In this document: piece by piece, positions 35,624 through 47,936 of the stretch | Layout: each line of letters starts with the position of its first letter | Numbering within the stretch: the stretch's first letter is position 1 | DNA from: Rotaria socialis | Lineage: Eukaryota; Rotifera; Eurotatoria; Philodinida; Philodinidae | Direction of reading: 5' to 3' | Assembly (NCBI GenBank): GCA_905331475.1 | Contig: CAJNYU010001808.1 | Coordinates: 27,045 to 91,044 of the forward strand | DNA length: 64,000 bases | Position numbers and translations under genes: made by a program | Notes under the pieces: generated by a model | What the model was told of the DNA's origin: nothing | Database searches by the model: none | What the model saw: the letters and a program-made list of their open reading frames with translations, nothing else

Positions 35624-36910
35624 TTATCCTGAAAATGTACCCGCGTTGGCATCAAAAGTTAATATCATGTAACTGGTCACTGAATTTGCTTGGCTGACTG
35701 AAAAAGTCATCGAAGATCCATTGGATGAGACTAGAATCCAAAATAAATATTAAAATCGAAAATGATATAAAAAATTAAAAAAACAGCAAGAATAATTCTT
35801 TACTCTGTACACGAATAGTAGCTGATGAATCTCCACCAGACGCTTGAAAATACATATATCGTACAATACCAGGTGCATTTTCATACAATAAAATTTGGAA
35901 AGAATAATATTGAGTTGGTTGCCCGTAATGACTCGTATAATATTCGAATGTTGCTAATTGATTAGGTGATGTTCCTGAAACGCTATAGTAGACATTTTGG
36001 GACGTGCCCGCATAAATCATAAGATCGCCCCAATAACCCAAAGCTGTTGGTTCTCCAAAGCTATTAGTTGGGAGATTTGCATTTGTATAACTAGCAGAAC
36101 AAGCGCCGGGACAGAGGACCTGAATATAATTTACATTTGACTTTAAAAAGAACCTATTGTTCTCAAAATAGATATTCTATTTGAAGACGACTTACCCCAT
36201 TACTTGTAATAGATAAAGTTGATGTAGTGTAGCCGTACATTGTTAGACTCATTGGCAATGTCATTGTGTAATAAACATCATCGATTGGAAGTTGGCCACT
36301 CCATCCCGGTACGGCAATCGCACCTAAGAGTTGCACAGCAGGTGCATTACTGCATCCATCTGCTGAGCAACCAGTAGAAGATGAAGGACATACATTAGCA
36401 AATGAACCACAGTTGTTGAAATCAATTTGAATATTAAGATATGTTCCTGATGAACTTCTTGAATAACCAGAAGCACATGCCACTAGTGCTAGAATATAAA
36501 ATAACATTTGTATCACCATTATTAACTTGTAGACTTGTCTACACTTACCTGTTGTTTCGCTAGTAGTAGTTGTGGTACCCGTTGTCGTTGTCGTCGTCGT
36601 CGTAGTAGTAGTAGTCGTTGTTGTTGTTATAAATTTTTGAGCGATGAGTATTGGTATAATCACAGCTGCTGCGAGAATGCATATTAGGAGTACACCAACG
36701 AGTCACTTAATTGGATCCATCCCTCTGCATTCAATAAAAAATTTGTGTTGGCTACAATATATAACTGTTTACGAACCTGGCACTTCTCACTGCATGTAGG
36801 TTTTCAAAATCAACATGAACGGAACGGGATGCTTGTAATTGATTTGCATTATACGGCTCAGGATGTGCATCGGTTCTCATTTGTTGAGCTGCTTGTGGAT
36901 ATTGTGCCAT
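35624..36910 (-). pseudogene. Fungal-adhesin-like type II membrane protein with one nonsense codon
   Basis: Five exons join in phase from ATG 36910: 36777-36910, about 36552-36724, a third exon to about 36196, a fourth to about 35807, and a last exon ending with TAA at 35624. The product would have a roughly 45-residue cytosolic tail, one membrane helix (LVGVLLICILAAAVIIPILI), a Thr-only tract (about 16 Thr, then GTTTTTSETT), and a Cys- and Ser-rich ectodomain. The ectodomain has CPSSSTGCSADGC, VYYTMTLPMSLTMYGYTT, LGYWGDLMIYAGTSQNV and ATFEYYTSHYGQPTQYYSFQ. The last parts recall secreted fungal adhesin-like beta-sandwich proteins, from memory. A TGA at 36703-36705, directly before the helix (MDPIK then stop), interrupts an otherwise open frame; a TGG in its place would restore continuity in principle. 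Either a young pseudogene or a sequencing error. Confidence 0.65.
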
Positions 36911-39844
36911 TTGACTCTTATAGAAAAGAAAAATTCTCGAATTTAAAAGAACAAGATATTACTGAGCACATATAATACATGTCTTTAAAACCATACCGCC
37001 CACCATAAAATTCCATTTCTTATGTCTTTAGGAAATCAGTTGATTATTTTTTTTTATACCTCTTATGACATTGAATAAAAGAAAGTGAGAAAAGGCAAAA
37101 ATATCTGTATATTGTACCTCACATTGTGCGTACTGGTGAAATGTTTTCTATGCTGATACTTATGATTTCTAATTCGCATATATCATCTTTTGAGACGAAA
37201 TGGAAGTGTATTTGGTTTTTTCAAGAGAAAAACCTAGAATTTCCATCATGCAGCTAATCATATTCTGATGGTTTTGTTATAATATTAGACACGCCAATGT
37301 TTCATTATAAGATTCGGGGAGACTGCTAGACGTGTAAACCTAATCTGTTCTATGTTGATTCTTAACTACAGCATAAATAAATAGATTTAGACTACTTCGA
37401 AAAGTTGCTGACTGAAAAATCCCACTGAGTTTCTTTTAAATTCCATCTCTCATACAATTTACTGTCATAATAGTAATCAGTCACTGACTTATCTGCTGAA
37501 CGTTGGCATCGTGGTGTGAACTATTAGGAGCAGTCGTGTTAGCATTTTTGAGCGTTCGATAATACGCTTTGGCTAATCGCATATTGTCGAATTTTTAGGA
37601 CTGCACAAATGTTAAAAGGATTCTGAATGTTTCGTTTTGATTCACCGTTGAAATAAGTAAGTGAACTGATTGTTGTTGTTGCTCGTGCTATTTTTTACAC
37701 AGACGCTTTTGTTTTTGTTGTGTCAGCTTTGTACTTAGCACCTACTTAAATAATAATAAAAAACAATTTAAGCATATGCAGAATTTTAGTTGATGTGATC
37801 AGTAATGTGTTAAGTAGCAAAGACAATCCATGTGCTAGTTGTAACATAGCATACAAGCAATTTTATTTTTCAGCAATATTTTAACTTTTGTTCTTTTCTG
37901 TTATGAAAAAATCACACGATAAATTCAGATGAAATGTAGAATGGTGATCAAGTGCGCTTCAGCTTACTAATTGTTTCTTAAAAACAAGCTAGACAATCAT
38001 CAGTTACGACTACATGATTCAGCATTTTAACATTTTTATCTACTTAAGAAACCTTTTCCATTGGGTGTGATCATAATAATATGAAAACATAGAAAAAATA
38101 ATTGTCATGTGAAAATAGTTTATAATTCATCGTGGTTTGTTAACATTACTTCCTTAATTTAACATAAATATGAAAAAATGGTAAAACTCAACATTCATCG
38201 TATACTTTATCGATATAAAACGTTTTTCAGCAGTTGGTTGGTATTTTTTGTTTAGCATCCCATCGATCAATATTTCTGCTATCGCTTTCATAAGTAAAAC
38301 GATCTAGAAATCCTATCTATTGCTTTGTATTATCCTCTGAATACAGATACATTCTTTCTCAATGTAAATTAGCCAGTACATTGCTTAAAAGGCTTAAATC
38401 TGTGCAAAAAGTGGGTCTCATTATGCAATGAGAATATGGTATTGATATTGATGTTTGCAACAAGAGTTTTACAGTGGAAATTTCAAGTACATGGTAATAC
38501 AACCAATGATATACCGGTTTTATCATACAACCGAAAATTATTGAAGAATCATTTCGATAAATATGAATCTTGGCGAAGATGCTTAATGGTTATAAGGAAA
38601 GTAAATCATTGAATGCTGCAAAAAACATATTTTAGTGCATATCAGAATTTGTTTTCGAATTTTACAAGCTGGAAATCAACATTTTACTGTTAATTCAATT
38701 AATCAATAGAATAATGAAAGTAACGTTTGTGCATCAACATTTTTAGGCAAATTGATTTGTGTCATCAAAGGTACTCACGTATTACCCTATTCTATCATGG
38801 CTGCAAGTCTACTTAGAGCCGCAAAAGTTGTACTAGAACAAAATGAATGAATCGTTGTATTATGCAAACTATGACACCCCATTTTTCAATTTCTTTTTAT
38901 TATATAAGCATCCTATTTGATTAAGATATTTTTCTTGTTTATTGCTTTTATTTTTGTGAAACATGATCTTAAACGAGTGTTGAAATATATAGGGTAGAAA
39001 TTTAGACCCATTTCTCTGCAATTGTCTATGATGGTTTCTAGAGACTCTCCATACATCATAATACAGACTGTAACAGAGAAGCTCCACAGACCATCACCGA
39101 CCGTGATAGACAGATTCCAGAAAAGGAGTTTCATCGTGTTTCACATTTTAATCCCACAGGGATTGCGCTAACAGCTTTTTTTCTTTCATACTGTTGACAT
39201 TGTAAACTAGTCGGCTCGTAATTGCTCAATGTAGATTAAAGATAAACGTTGGAAGAAAAAGCAAAAAGCTGTTCTTTTTCATCCTACATAAAAACACATT
39301 TTATGCTACGACTCAGATGTGCGCAGTAGATTGTGGGCAAACTCAGACTTTTCCCCCGGTAACTGTAAAAGAAGCTATACTTCATCACATTTCAGGCGAA
39401 TCTCATTGTTTTTAATGAATGATGAAATAGTGATCGAAACAAGCAGCACTCTACTTTAATGACTGCAATGTGTTAGTAGCCAGTTTTGTGCACTTTGAAT
39501 ATACTTAGAGTATAGACATATGTCTCGTATCATAAAATACAGATGAAAGATACTATGAAACGAAGTAAAAGATATCATACATGAATGCCAGAGTTACTTC
39601 AACTAATTTTACTTAATATTATTCTAAATTTTAGAATTCTAGAGAGCTAGCACTTATCATACCAACAAAGTTAAAATCATGCATACTAAATTGATTTAAA
39701 GAGGCAAAATATTTTGAATTTAGTAGAAGTGATCATTTTCTGCAGTAATTCTCAAAACGTTCCTAATGAGAATACTTCAATAGTTGCTAACGATTATATA
39801 CCCTATGAGAAAGCAACCCAAGCAGCTTTATTTTTAGTATCGCC
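36911..39844. other. Gene-poor region with possible relic exons
   Basis: About 2.9 kb. An exon-like open stretch lies near 38450-38600, and another, preceded by tttttag, near 38748-38850 (ICVIKGTHVLPYSIMAASLL, ending EQNE and a stop). They are in plus orientation and could be relics of one gene, but I recognise no family and could not join them. Nothing else is supportable. Confidence 0.35.
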
Positions 39845-40357
39845 ATGAGGATAATCATTGAAAATCTTACTGGCGAAGTACGAATATAAGGAATTGATAT
39901 TGAACACTCTACCATTGTAAAGCAACTTCTTTATGAGAAAGTTGGTGACGCTCTAAAACGTATACGGAAAGTGACGTTAATTTCTGATAAAGATACATTG
40001 GATGAAGACAAGGATACTCCTTCATCATATGGTATGGAAGATGGTTCCCAACTGATATTATTAGATCTCGATATGCAACTCCGAAACCTTGGCAATGTTG
40101 GATTGAAATTTATCGGTGTGAGCAATCTTGCAAGCCTTAAACGATATAATTGGTCTCAAAATGCTCCACGCTAACGAAGAGCTAGATGTGCTTTGTGCCT
40201 TGAAGGTCAATGTACCAATAGTGAATGTAATGCTTACAATCAACTTGTCCATATGTATCAAATGATATTTCATTCAATTCAACTAAATAAATCGTTCGTG
40301 TTCCCGTACAATGCTATCTTATTTTTCAGCCAATCCTTCATACATGTCAATTACTAG
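39845..40357 (+). pseudogene. Ubiquitin-like domain pseudogene with Cys motif
   Basis: From ATG 39845 one frame stays readable for 170 codons if two stops are ignored (TAA at 39887-39889 and TAA at 40172-40174). The first part is ubiquitin-like: MRIIIENLTGEVRI, then after the stop GIDIEHSTIVKQLLYEKVGD, and SSYGMEDGSQLILL, which equals the DYGIEDGSTIHLV end of ubiquitin. After the second stop the frame gives RCALCLEGQCTNSECNAYN, a spaced Cys motif (C-x2-C-x4-C-x4-C). Keeping one frame across both stops shows that the two parts once formed one protein. A UBL followed by such a Cys segment is, as far as I recall, seen in proteins of unknown role in bdelloids and protists. The last about 30 codons are probably random. 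Confidence 0.7.
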
Positions 40358-41250
40358 GATGAAAGATCAGCGTTTTCTAGTGCTTACTTATATTACCTCA
40401 TGATATTGTTATTGCAGAGTCTCAATGTAGCAAATCGATCAAAAAAACAAATATCTGGTCGATTCGTCTATCTAAAATATTCTGAAATTCCACTAATATT
40501 TTTATGAAACGTCTGTATGAAGAGGATTAATCTTGTAATTAAACTATTTCGTAATATTTCTACGAATTCATTACTTTGAGTCATGCTGATCAGATCATTT
40601 TTAAATCTTCAGAATTGCGGGTTCATATATCGATTGTTGTATTTCTCAAAATGAAAAAAAACTGCTTTTTATGCTAGAATACCGACTGTTTTGCATGTTG
40701 GTGATGAAACTTTTCTTAGAAAAATAATCACCGGTTTTGTGACCAAAAGCTACATATATGGGAAACAATAAAAAATATATAATCGTGACATCGATATACA
40801 TATTAATCGGAGTAGATTTAAGAACTAGCTCTCTAAATCAAGCTTTACTATAATTATCATGTATACCATACGAGCATCAGTAAACAGCATGAGATGACCG
40901 TACATATGAATCGATTTATTGTCATATCATGAAATTCTTCATTTTTTTATTACGTGCACGAGGAACCAATGAAGAAATCAGATATTGAACAAATATATCA
41001 AAATTGAAAATTTAAACCTGGAATAAGATAAAATTCTGCTGTTAAATTGAGTTGAAATCAAAGAAAAATATTTATTTTATAATGACGTTTTTTTTTGAAT
41101 AAAACATTAAAATATCATTCGTCAATTTCAAACCAATCAGATTTACTCAGTCTGATTGATAGGGAGGCCGTCGCTCAGGTTTTTCTCTTGTTCTTCTAAT
41201 CGATGGTCACCAAGTATCGTTCACTTTTCACTTATTTATTTTAATCGACA
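40358..41250. other. Spacer upstream of centrin
   Basis: 893 bp, AT-rich, no gene seen. The last 150 bp presumably contain the promoter of the centrin-3/IFT43 pair. Confidence 0.45.
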
Positions 41251-42050
41251 ATGGAGAGAAAGTAAGTTTATTGTTAGCATTCAAAATTTTTTTGAATCAA
41301 TGAAATTTTTGTTTCTCGTTTAGTTTTGTCAGTCCTACATTTCCTAAATCGACAAAAGCAACGAAAAATCGACGTCGTGAATTAACTGAAGAAGAAATCG
41401 ATGAAATTAAGGAAGCATTTGAATTATTTGATAACGATAAAGATAATGAACTTGATTATCATGAATTTAAAGTATCAATATTTGTTTCTTGTTTATTCGT
41501 GTAATACACTCACTATTCATTGCTTTTAGGTTGGACTGCGAGCATTAGGTTTTGATGTTCATAAAGCAGAGGTTCAAAAATTAATGCGTGATTATGATCG
41601 GCAAGGTAAAAATAAAATAACTTATCAAGATTTTCATGAAATTGGTAAGTCTTTTGTATTTAATTGTTGTGATAAAAAAAGTCATATTAATAAATTGTTT
41701 TTAGCAACTGAGATGATAATTCAACGTGATTCACGTGATGAAATACATAAAGCATTTAAATTATTTGATGATGATGAATCAGGAAAAATTTCCTTGAAAA
41801 AATTACGACGTATTGCACGGTAAATAGAAGCAAATGTATAACAATTTATATTCATTTTGTTTGCCGATTGCAGAGAACTGGGCGATAATGCTAATGAAGA
41901 AGAACTGAAAGCAATGATCGATGAATTTGATTTAGATGGAGACGGAGAAAGTAAAACCAATCTGTTTATCATGATGCATTCTAAAGCAGTTTTTGTATTT
42001 TTTTTCTAGTTAACTTTGATGAATTTTTGGCTATGCTTAATTCAGATTAA
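41251..42050 (+). CDS. CETN3: Centrin-3
   Basis: Centrin is an EF-hand protein of centrioles, basal bodies and the TREX-2 complex. Six exons join in phase: 41251-41261, 41324-41471, 41530-41644, 41705-41819, 41874-41950, 42010-42050, giving 168 residues (human CETN3 has 167). A short basic N-terminus is followed by RRRELTEEEIDEIKEAFELF and four EF-hands. Hand 1 is DNDKDNELDYHE and hand 4 is DLDGDGEINFDE, both with good calcium ligands. Hand 2 (YDRQGKNKITYQD) and hand 3 (DDDESGKISLKK) are weaker, as in the CETN3 class. The CETN3-specific VGLRALGFDVHKAEVQKLM word separates it from CETN1/2. The first exon has only 11 coding bases. IFT43 begins 127 bp downstream on the same strand. Confidence 0.95.
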
Positions 42051-42177
42051 TATATAAAAATGAACTACATGAGTCAGATTGAATTGTTTTCTATCTTATT
42101 ATAGGCTTATTTACTGTAGATTATGCTTAATTAAAAATAAAATATTTACATTTTTGACATCTTTCTAGATAAAAAAA
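42051..42177 (+). promoter_or_regulatory. Short intercistronic region with poly-A signal and acceptor
   Basis: 127 bp from the centrin stop to the IFT43 ATG. AATAAA lies near 42136, followed by a T-rich tract and ctttctag ending about 10 bases before the ATG. Poly-A signal then 3' acceptor without a preceding donor is the layout of a trans-splice site in a polycistronic unit. Spliced-leader trans-splicing is known in bdelloids. Confidence 0.55.
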
Positions 42178-43433
42178 ATGCTAAATAATCAACGGATTCG
42201 CCATGAATCACGTAAATCGAAAGTACGTTCTCAATTTCTATATCATTTCTAATCTATTTGATCTCGGCCATTAGTCAAAAACATTGCCAAAAGAAAAATC
42301 TACTGTACTCAATAATAAAGCGAATGACATGCTTGGAAATGTATCGAAGGTGATCAACGGATATATATAGATATATATTAAGCAGATCTATTTATGATTA
42401 TGTTAGCTTATTCTTTTAATAATATTTATTATATATAAGAAAAATGAAATTCTAATGCTAATTATTGGGTCAAACTTATTAAATTCTCTCTTGATTCAGA
42501 ATAATTTTAATCGTAGGTGCTTTGCTAAAATAATTTTATAAGTAATATTTTAAGAAAATAGGCAGTGAGTTTTCGTGTTTTAGCCTGCTAGCTTAGCTGT
42601 ATCGTCAAAACAAGGATCACCTCCAAAAACGACTACTGAATCTACACATGATTGGTCAAATGATAATATTGGCGACGATGATAGTCGGTAGGTTGGCATT
42701 AAAATGCCAAAATTCAAATAGTTTCATTATCTAATAACAATAGTTCGTGGGATGAAAACAAATTAGGCTGTTAAGGAAAATAGTCATTCAAATTTTTTCA
42801 ATAGCTTTATTTTTTTTATTTGAAAAATTGTTTTTTTTAGAGGTAATGTCAATGCACCTCCTGTGGTTCGACGACTTACTCGTCGAGCAGTAGAAGAAAT
42901 CATTGCTACAGGTAATATTGAAAAAGAAATATCGCTATTAATAATATGTTTTAATGTGTTGCTGATAGATATCCCGACCATACTAATGGATGATGCTGAT
43001 GGTGAAAGTACAATTGATATGAAACCAGAAGTAGCTGTTGCTCCGCAGTAAAAATAAAAGTTTAATTTTCAATGCGAATTCCTTAAGATAAATTTTTCTT
43101 TTAGATTTTCTACTAGTCAAGTAGCTTCATTCAAAGAAATAGAAAAAGATTTTGTTCGTCAACGTGTCAGTCAACATATTGTAAGAATCAAAATGAAATC
43201 AATAGTATTGACTTTATTTTTGCTGTGTGATAGGGTGCTAAAATTGATATTGGCATTTTATATACTGAACTTAATTTACAAGAAGAATTCGACGATGAGG
43301 TAAATAGTATTTACTTCACAGAAATCTATTTCGTTTTAATATATATTTATTCCAAAAGGAACTTAAACCATGGAATTGGGACAAAATTTTTGTTGAAATT
43401 CGAAATGCAATAACAAATCCAACTATTCAATGA
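42178..43433 (+). CDS. IFT43: Intraflagellar transport protein 43
   Basis: IFT43 is a small subunit of the IFT-A complex that supports retrograde transport in cilia. Eight exons join in phase: 42178-42222, 42275-42349, 42584-42687, 42841-42911, 42969-43047, 43105-43180, 43234-43299, 43359-43433, giving 196 residues. The N-terminal about 75 residues are basic and low complexity. THDWSNDNIGDDDS and RRLTRRAVEEII match the conserved mid-part; DIPTILMDDADG equals the IPxIPDLEE segment; FKEIEKDFVRQ, IGAKIDIGILYTEL and KPWNWDKIFVEI equal YRDLDNDL, DGEIDLKLLT and WDWDHLFTEV of human IFT43. Last exon ends NPTIQ. It lies right behind centrin-3, another ciliary gene, on the same strand. Confidence 0.88.
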
Positions 43434-44086
43434 TAAACTAAGTTACATCTGCTTGCTTTTCTTTCAATAATAAACTGTGCTAATAATTATGCAAGGAAGA
43501 ACTTCTAAACAATCGCTCTTCTCTTTTTTTATTGATCTCAGCGGACAAATACAACTAGGATTAGTTAATAAGAAAGTTTGAAAACATCAAAGATCCATAT
43601 GTTTTTACATAAAATTTCCTCTAGGTCTAAAACCTATTTTCCGGATTTTTCAGCTTTAACATATAAATTGCTAAACTTCACAGAAGTGAGTGAACAAATG
43701 AATATGAAACTTATTTGTCGATTCAATAATTAAAATATCGTACTAATCGGCAAATGAAGATTAATTTTTACCTTTGAAAGCATCATTTCCTTCAGTACAT
43801 GAACGATAATGTAACATACATGAAAAACGAAGATAAGAACAAGGAAATGTCTATGAATATTAATATAGGCGTTCATCTTTTACTTCAAATTTACGTTCTG
43901 AGTTATCATAGCATAATATCTATCGAACTGAAATATCCAAAACTATTAAAAAATAACAATCATACATAACACTGACGTATTCTTCTTCTTCTTTATTTTT
44001 GTTACTAATAAAAATAAATTTTTTCACCGCTCCTCAAAATCTACTAAAAATATGCTCAATTCATACAAAAACAGGAAAAACTGTTT
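43434..44086. other. Convergent spacer IFT43/TRIM-like
   Basis: 653 bp between the 3' ends of IFT43 (+) and the TRIM-like gene (-). AT-rich, probable 3' UTRs; no gene seen. Confidence 0.45.
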
Positions 44087-47000
44087 TCAAACGTAGCATT
44101 TAATAAAGCCTTTTTTATTTATTCGAACTCCAATGAAAATTTCATCGGTTGATGTAATGATCATTCCATATGCATCGATTTCTGTAATCAATCCAATAAC
44201 ATGACGTTGATTTGTTGTATCAAGTTGTAGATAAATATGTTTTGATGGACCTGATTTCAATGAATTGGTTTCATCAAGTTTAAGAAGAAGACTATTATCA
44301 GAAAATAATGCCATATCCCAACAAAAATATGTTGTATTACTATAATTATTAACATGTTGATATAATTCTTGTCGTGTCTTTTTATTATAAACATGTATAG
44401 CTTGTCGTCTTTTATCTAAGACAGCTACAACATTTTTATTCACAGATATATGTTTGGGTACAAGTGATTTTGGGAATTGTACATGTAAATAACGATTTTG
44501 AAAATAATCATCAAATTTATCTGAACATTTTACTTGATCAGGTAGTTGATAATAGAAGAGACTCAGTTGCTTTTGATCAAGTGACCAAAGTACATTTGTA
44601 TCGATATCCATGGTTAATTCACGTGATGGATAATTATGCAAACATGTTCCATTCGGTACTAATTTACCGTCATGTGTAAATAAATAGATAGTACCATATA
44701 ATTCAGTTTTCTTACGTTTTAAAACAATAATCCATAATTTCGACAGGGCAAATGAATCAATAATGGTTTGATCATCGTCATTTACTGTTGATTTTGGATT
44801 ATCATTAAATAATGTAATGTCACGTATATATGTTGGGTTTTGCCGAAAATTATTCATTCTATTGAATTCATATATTGATATATATCCTAAAAATAAACAA
44901 AGGAATCTTTTATTTTCATTTTAATTCATTAAATCGAACCATATTTATCACAAACAAATAATTGATTATTATAAGTACGAATATAATACGGTACAGATTT
45001 ATAATCGAGTTGCCATAAAAGTATTTTATTTGATACTGCCGGAGCAGATAGTGGCAATGATAATGGGTCGATAGTAGTTGGTTTATTGAGAATGGTTTCA
45101 ATTGGGACATCATCATCCTCAGAATCAGATTCAGATTGTAGATCATCATAAAGATTTGAGCATTGTAATAAATGAGAGTTCAATGGAATGAATTTTAATG
45201 TACCCATTAGTAATGAATTATCAGTTTTTTCAGGTAATGTCAAGACGGGAAACTAAATAGATTTTCTTTGATTTTTATTAAATAAAACAAAGAAACTGAT
45301 CATACTTTTATGTCATTCGAAGCAAGAAATTTACTTAAATTATCCAATTGCCCTTCTAGATGTTCGATTTCGAATGAAACATTGCTGATTTTTTCACTAG
45401 TTTTATCCTTAGATCTAAGTAAAATATTCATATAATTTTGTCAATATAAAAAGAATGTCATATACCTCAATAAATCATTAATACGTTTATCAATCGATTC
45501 GTAGTCCTTAACCAATTGATCATGTGTAAAACTAAAAAATAATAAATGAATTCTATTTTAATAAAATCAAGTATAATTTTTATTGTACGATTTCTAGTGG
45601 AAGCGATTGAAAATTGTACTTGATTTACTTCAATCTTCATGCAAAAATAAGGTTCTTAAGGAGTTTCGAACACAGACGTAAGCGACTAGTCTTAGTTATT
45701 GTTAACATGAAAAATCTACAAAATTCAATATTATTTTATTCTACAGGTACTGTTCTTCGTCGATGAGACTTCTGGTAAGACATTATCGAAGTTTGGATAG
45801 ATTTTAGATTAATATTCTAATCAGTACTAAATTTAAACATTGCTGACCAACGATTCTATTAGAAATCATTTTTTTGTTTGAATAAAAATCTCGAAAATAT
45901 CATGACAAACGATTCCATTTTTCGACCAAAACAATTTAGCAGCAAAAAGTTTTGAAAGATCTGAACAATAAAGTTTGAATCAGTTTTGACGTAGAATAAA
46001 AACTCTATCAATGACTAGTTTTGGCAAGGGAGCCGTCAATCGATTGATCATTGTTTAATTCCAAATAGTCATAGAGAACCAACTCAAATTGTTTTCTTCT
46101 TCTAAGTAACAACGCCAGTGATAGAACAAATCCAATTTCGATGCTGATCTAAAAATCATATGTGTAACAACATAAGATCGCAGAATCAGTTAGCCGAATT
46201 CAATTAATTTGAATCATCTTTTGATAGATATTTTGCTACTTTCTTGGCAAAAATTTACCAAGTATTGCTCTTTTCATCTTTCTGATATTCAGAATTAATG
46301 ACACAAATCAACTTACATTTCTTTGTAAGTTCGACGATGTTTTTCAATTAAATCAGTATAAACATTTTTATAACTAGCAATTGTTTGAATTAAGGTATCA
46401 CTTTGTTGATGAATTGATATCTGTAAATCACGTGCTTTGCACCTACATGCCTCCAGATCTGTTTCGAAACGATCTAAAATAAGTCTGTTAGTATTTAAAC
46501 AAAATCTTCTGTCTTAACATACTTGATTCTTGTTGTAATGACTGAAATTTTGTTTTACATAGATTCCATTCATGTTTAATCTCATCATTAATTACATTTC
46601 GATGTTCTTCAACACATTTAACACAGATAACATTATCACAATGAGTACATACAAGTAATGCTCCTTTTATATTACATGATTGACATTTAGCTATAAGTAA
46701 ACGATTTGTTGATTGTGATAAAACTGATGATGATGATTGTTGTTGATTAAATATTGATGATGTTGAACGTTCAGAATGGGATGGATCATAATAGGAATTC
46801 ATTTCTTGAGAAAACATACGTACGGGTGTAGATATTGGTATAAATCCATACGTTGTTGAAATTTGTGACATCGATGATGTCGATCGAAATTTTATTCCAG
46901 ACGAGAGAGCAGATAGTCGACTTTGATTTTTCTTAAACTGTGCTACCATGGATGCAAGAAATCCATCAAACATACAACCATTTTCAAATTCTTCGCGTGA

Positions 47001-47225
47001 ATTATATTGATGAAGTTGTTGACATTTAGGACATACTAGTATTAATGCATCATTATCAAAACAACCTGAAATGCAATCATAACAGAATGAATGAGAACAC
47101 GGAATCTAAAACAATCAATCAAAAATTTGGTTCTTAATAAAAGAAAGAAAAAGTTCATGTACCTGACGAGGATCACCGAAATAATTACGGCAAATCGTAC
47201 ATGTAATAAGATTTACATTGATCAT
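44087..47225 (-). CDS. TRIM-like RING/B-box protein with C-terminal propeller-like region
   Basis: Probable RING-type ubiquitin ligase. Seven exons join in phase, starting at ATG 47225. Exons 1-2 give the RING: TCTICRNYF, CSHSFCYDC and VCPKCQQL, a full C3HC4 ligand set. A Ser-rich linker follows, then a B-box (CQSCNIKGALLVCTHCDNVI, then CVKCVEEH). Exons 3-5 (46324-46480, 45468-45533 and 45308-45417 approximately) form a coiled coil. The last two exons (from about 45253) give an acidic SESDSEDDD stretch and roughly 330 residues with repeated short strands, such as CDKYGYISIYE and LFTHDGKLVPNG, like an NHL/WD-type propeller. It ends FIKCYV at 44087. Intron 3, about 790 bp, is the longest. The architecture follows the TRIM family, but the C-terminal domain is not a clear NHL or B30.2. 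A RING-less paralogue follows upstream (47937-50445). Confidence 0.82.
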
Positions 47226-47936
47226 ATTGAAAAAAAGCAACGAATAAACCTATAAGAACATTGTTTTGAAATAAAATCAAAATAGAAAAAAATCTGAAAA
47301 ATAAACTAGACAACGATAATAATAGTAGTGAAACTATTTAAGAGAAATAATTATCTCACAACATGTAAAATGAATAACATTGATTCTTTCACGGTTATTT
47401 AATTTCATTAACTCATCACTTGTTACTTGTTTGCGAGTAAGGAATAGAAAAGTACTGTTCGATACAGAGATATTTTTATTCTATGAACCTAGAGTCATAG
47501 TATTGAGTACAAACTTAAAATTACAAAATATTTCTGCTTTTGTTTCTGGTAAAAGTTAATTTCTAAATTTTAATTTGTTAAAATCCCATTACGATATCAA
47601 CTATTACATTGATCATTAAACTATTTTAACGATTTCAAATCATAAATGAAATCTACGTGATAATATTTTTCTAATAAATTCAATTTGGTTAGCTCATTTC
47701 GTAATATATTGCTATAGAAATAAATGAAACGAAAACGATAAATTAATAGATGAGAAGTATATTATCCTCTTGTTTTCTTCAGAAACAAATGTTGAATGAC
47801 CAATCTGACTCAAAAAAAAAATACAAACTATAAAGATCTTACATAGTATTAAAAAAAGCAAAGAAAAAAACTGTTCGATAACATTGCTAATACAAATAAT
47901 ACAAGCGCAATTTTTAAATGGCAACAATCGTATTGT
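47226..47936. other. Spacer between the two TRIM-like genes
   Basis: 711 bp, AT-rich; promoter of the RING-bearing gene and 3' UTR of its paralogue. No gene seen. Confidence 0.45.

Noticed and set aside
36703..40174. In-frame TGA and TAA codons as signs of an alternative genetic code.
   Set aside because: The conserved genes (NTF2, kindlin, CETN3, IFT43, FBXO28) end on TAA/TGA at the expected places and have no internal stops, so these are pseudogene mutations or errors.
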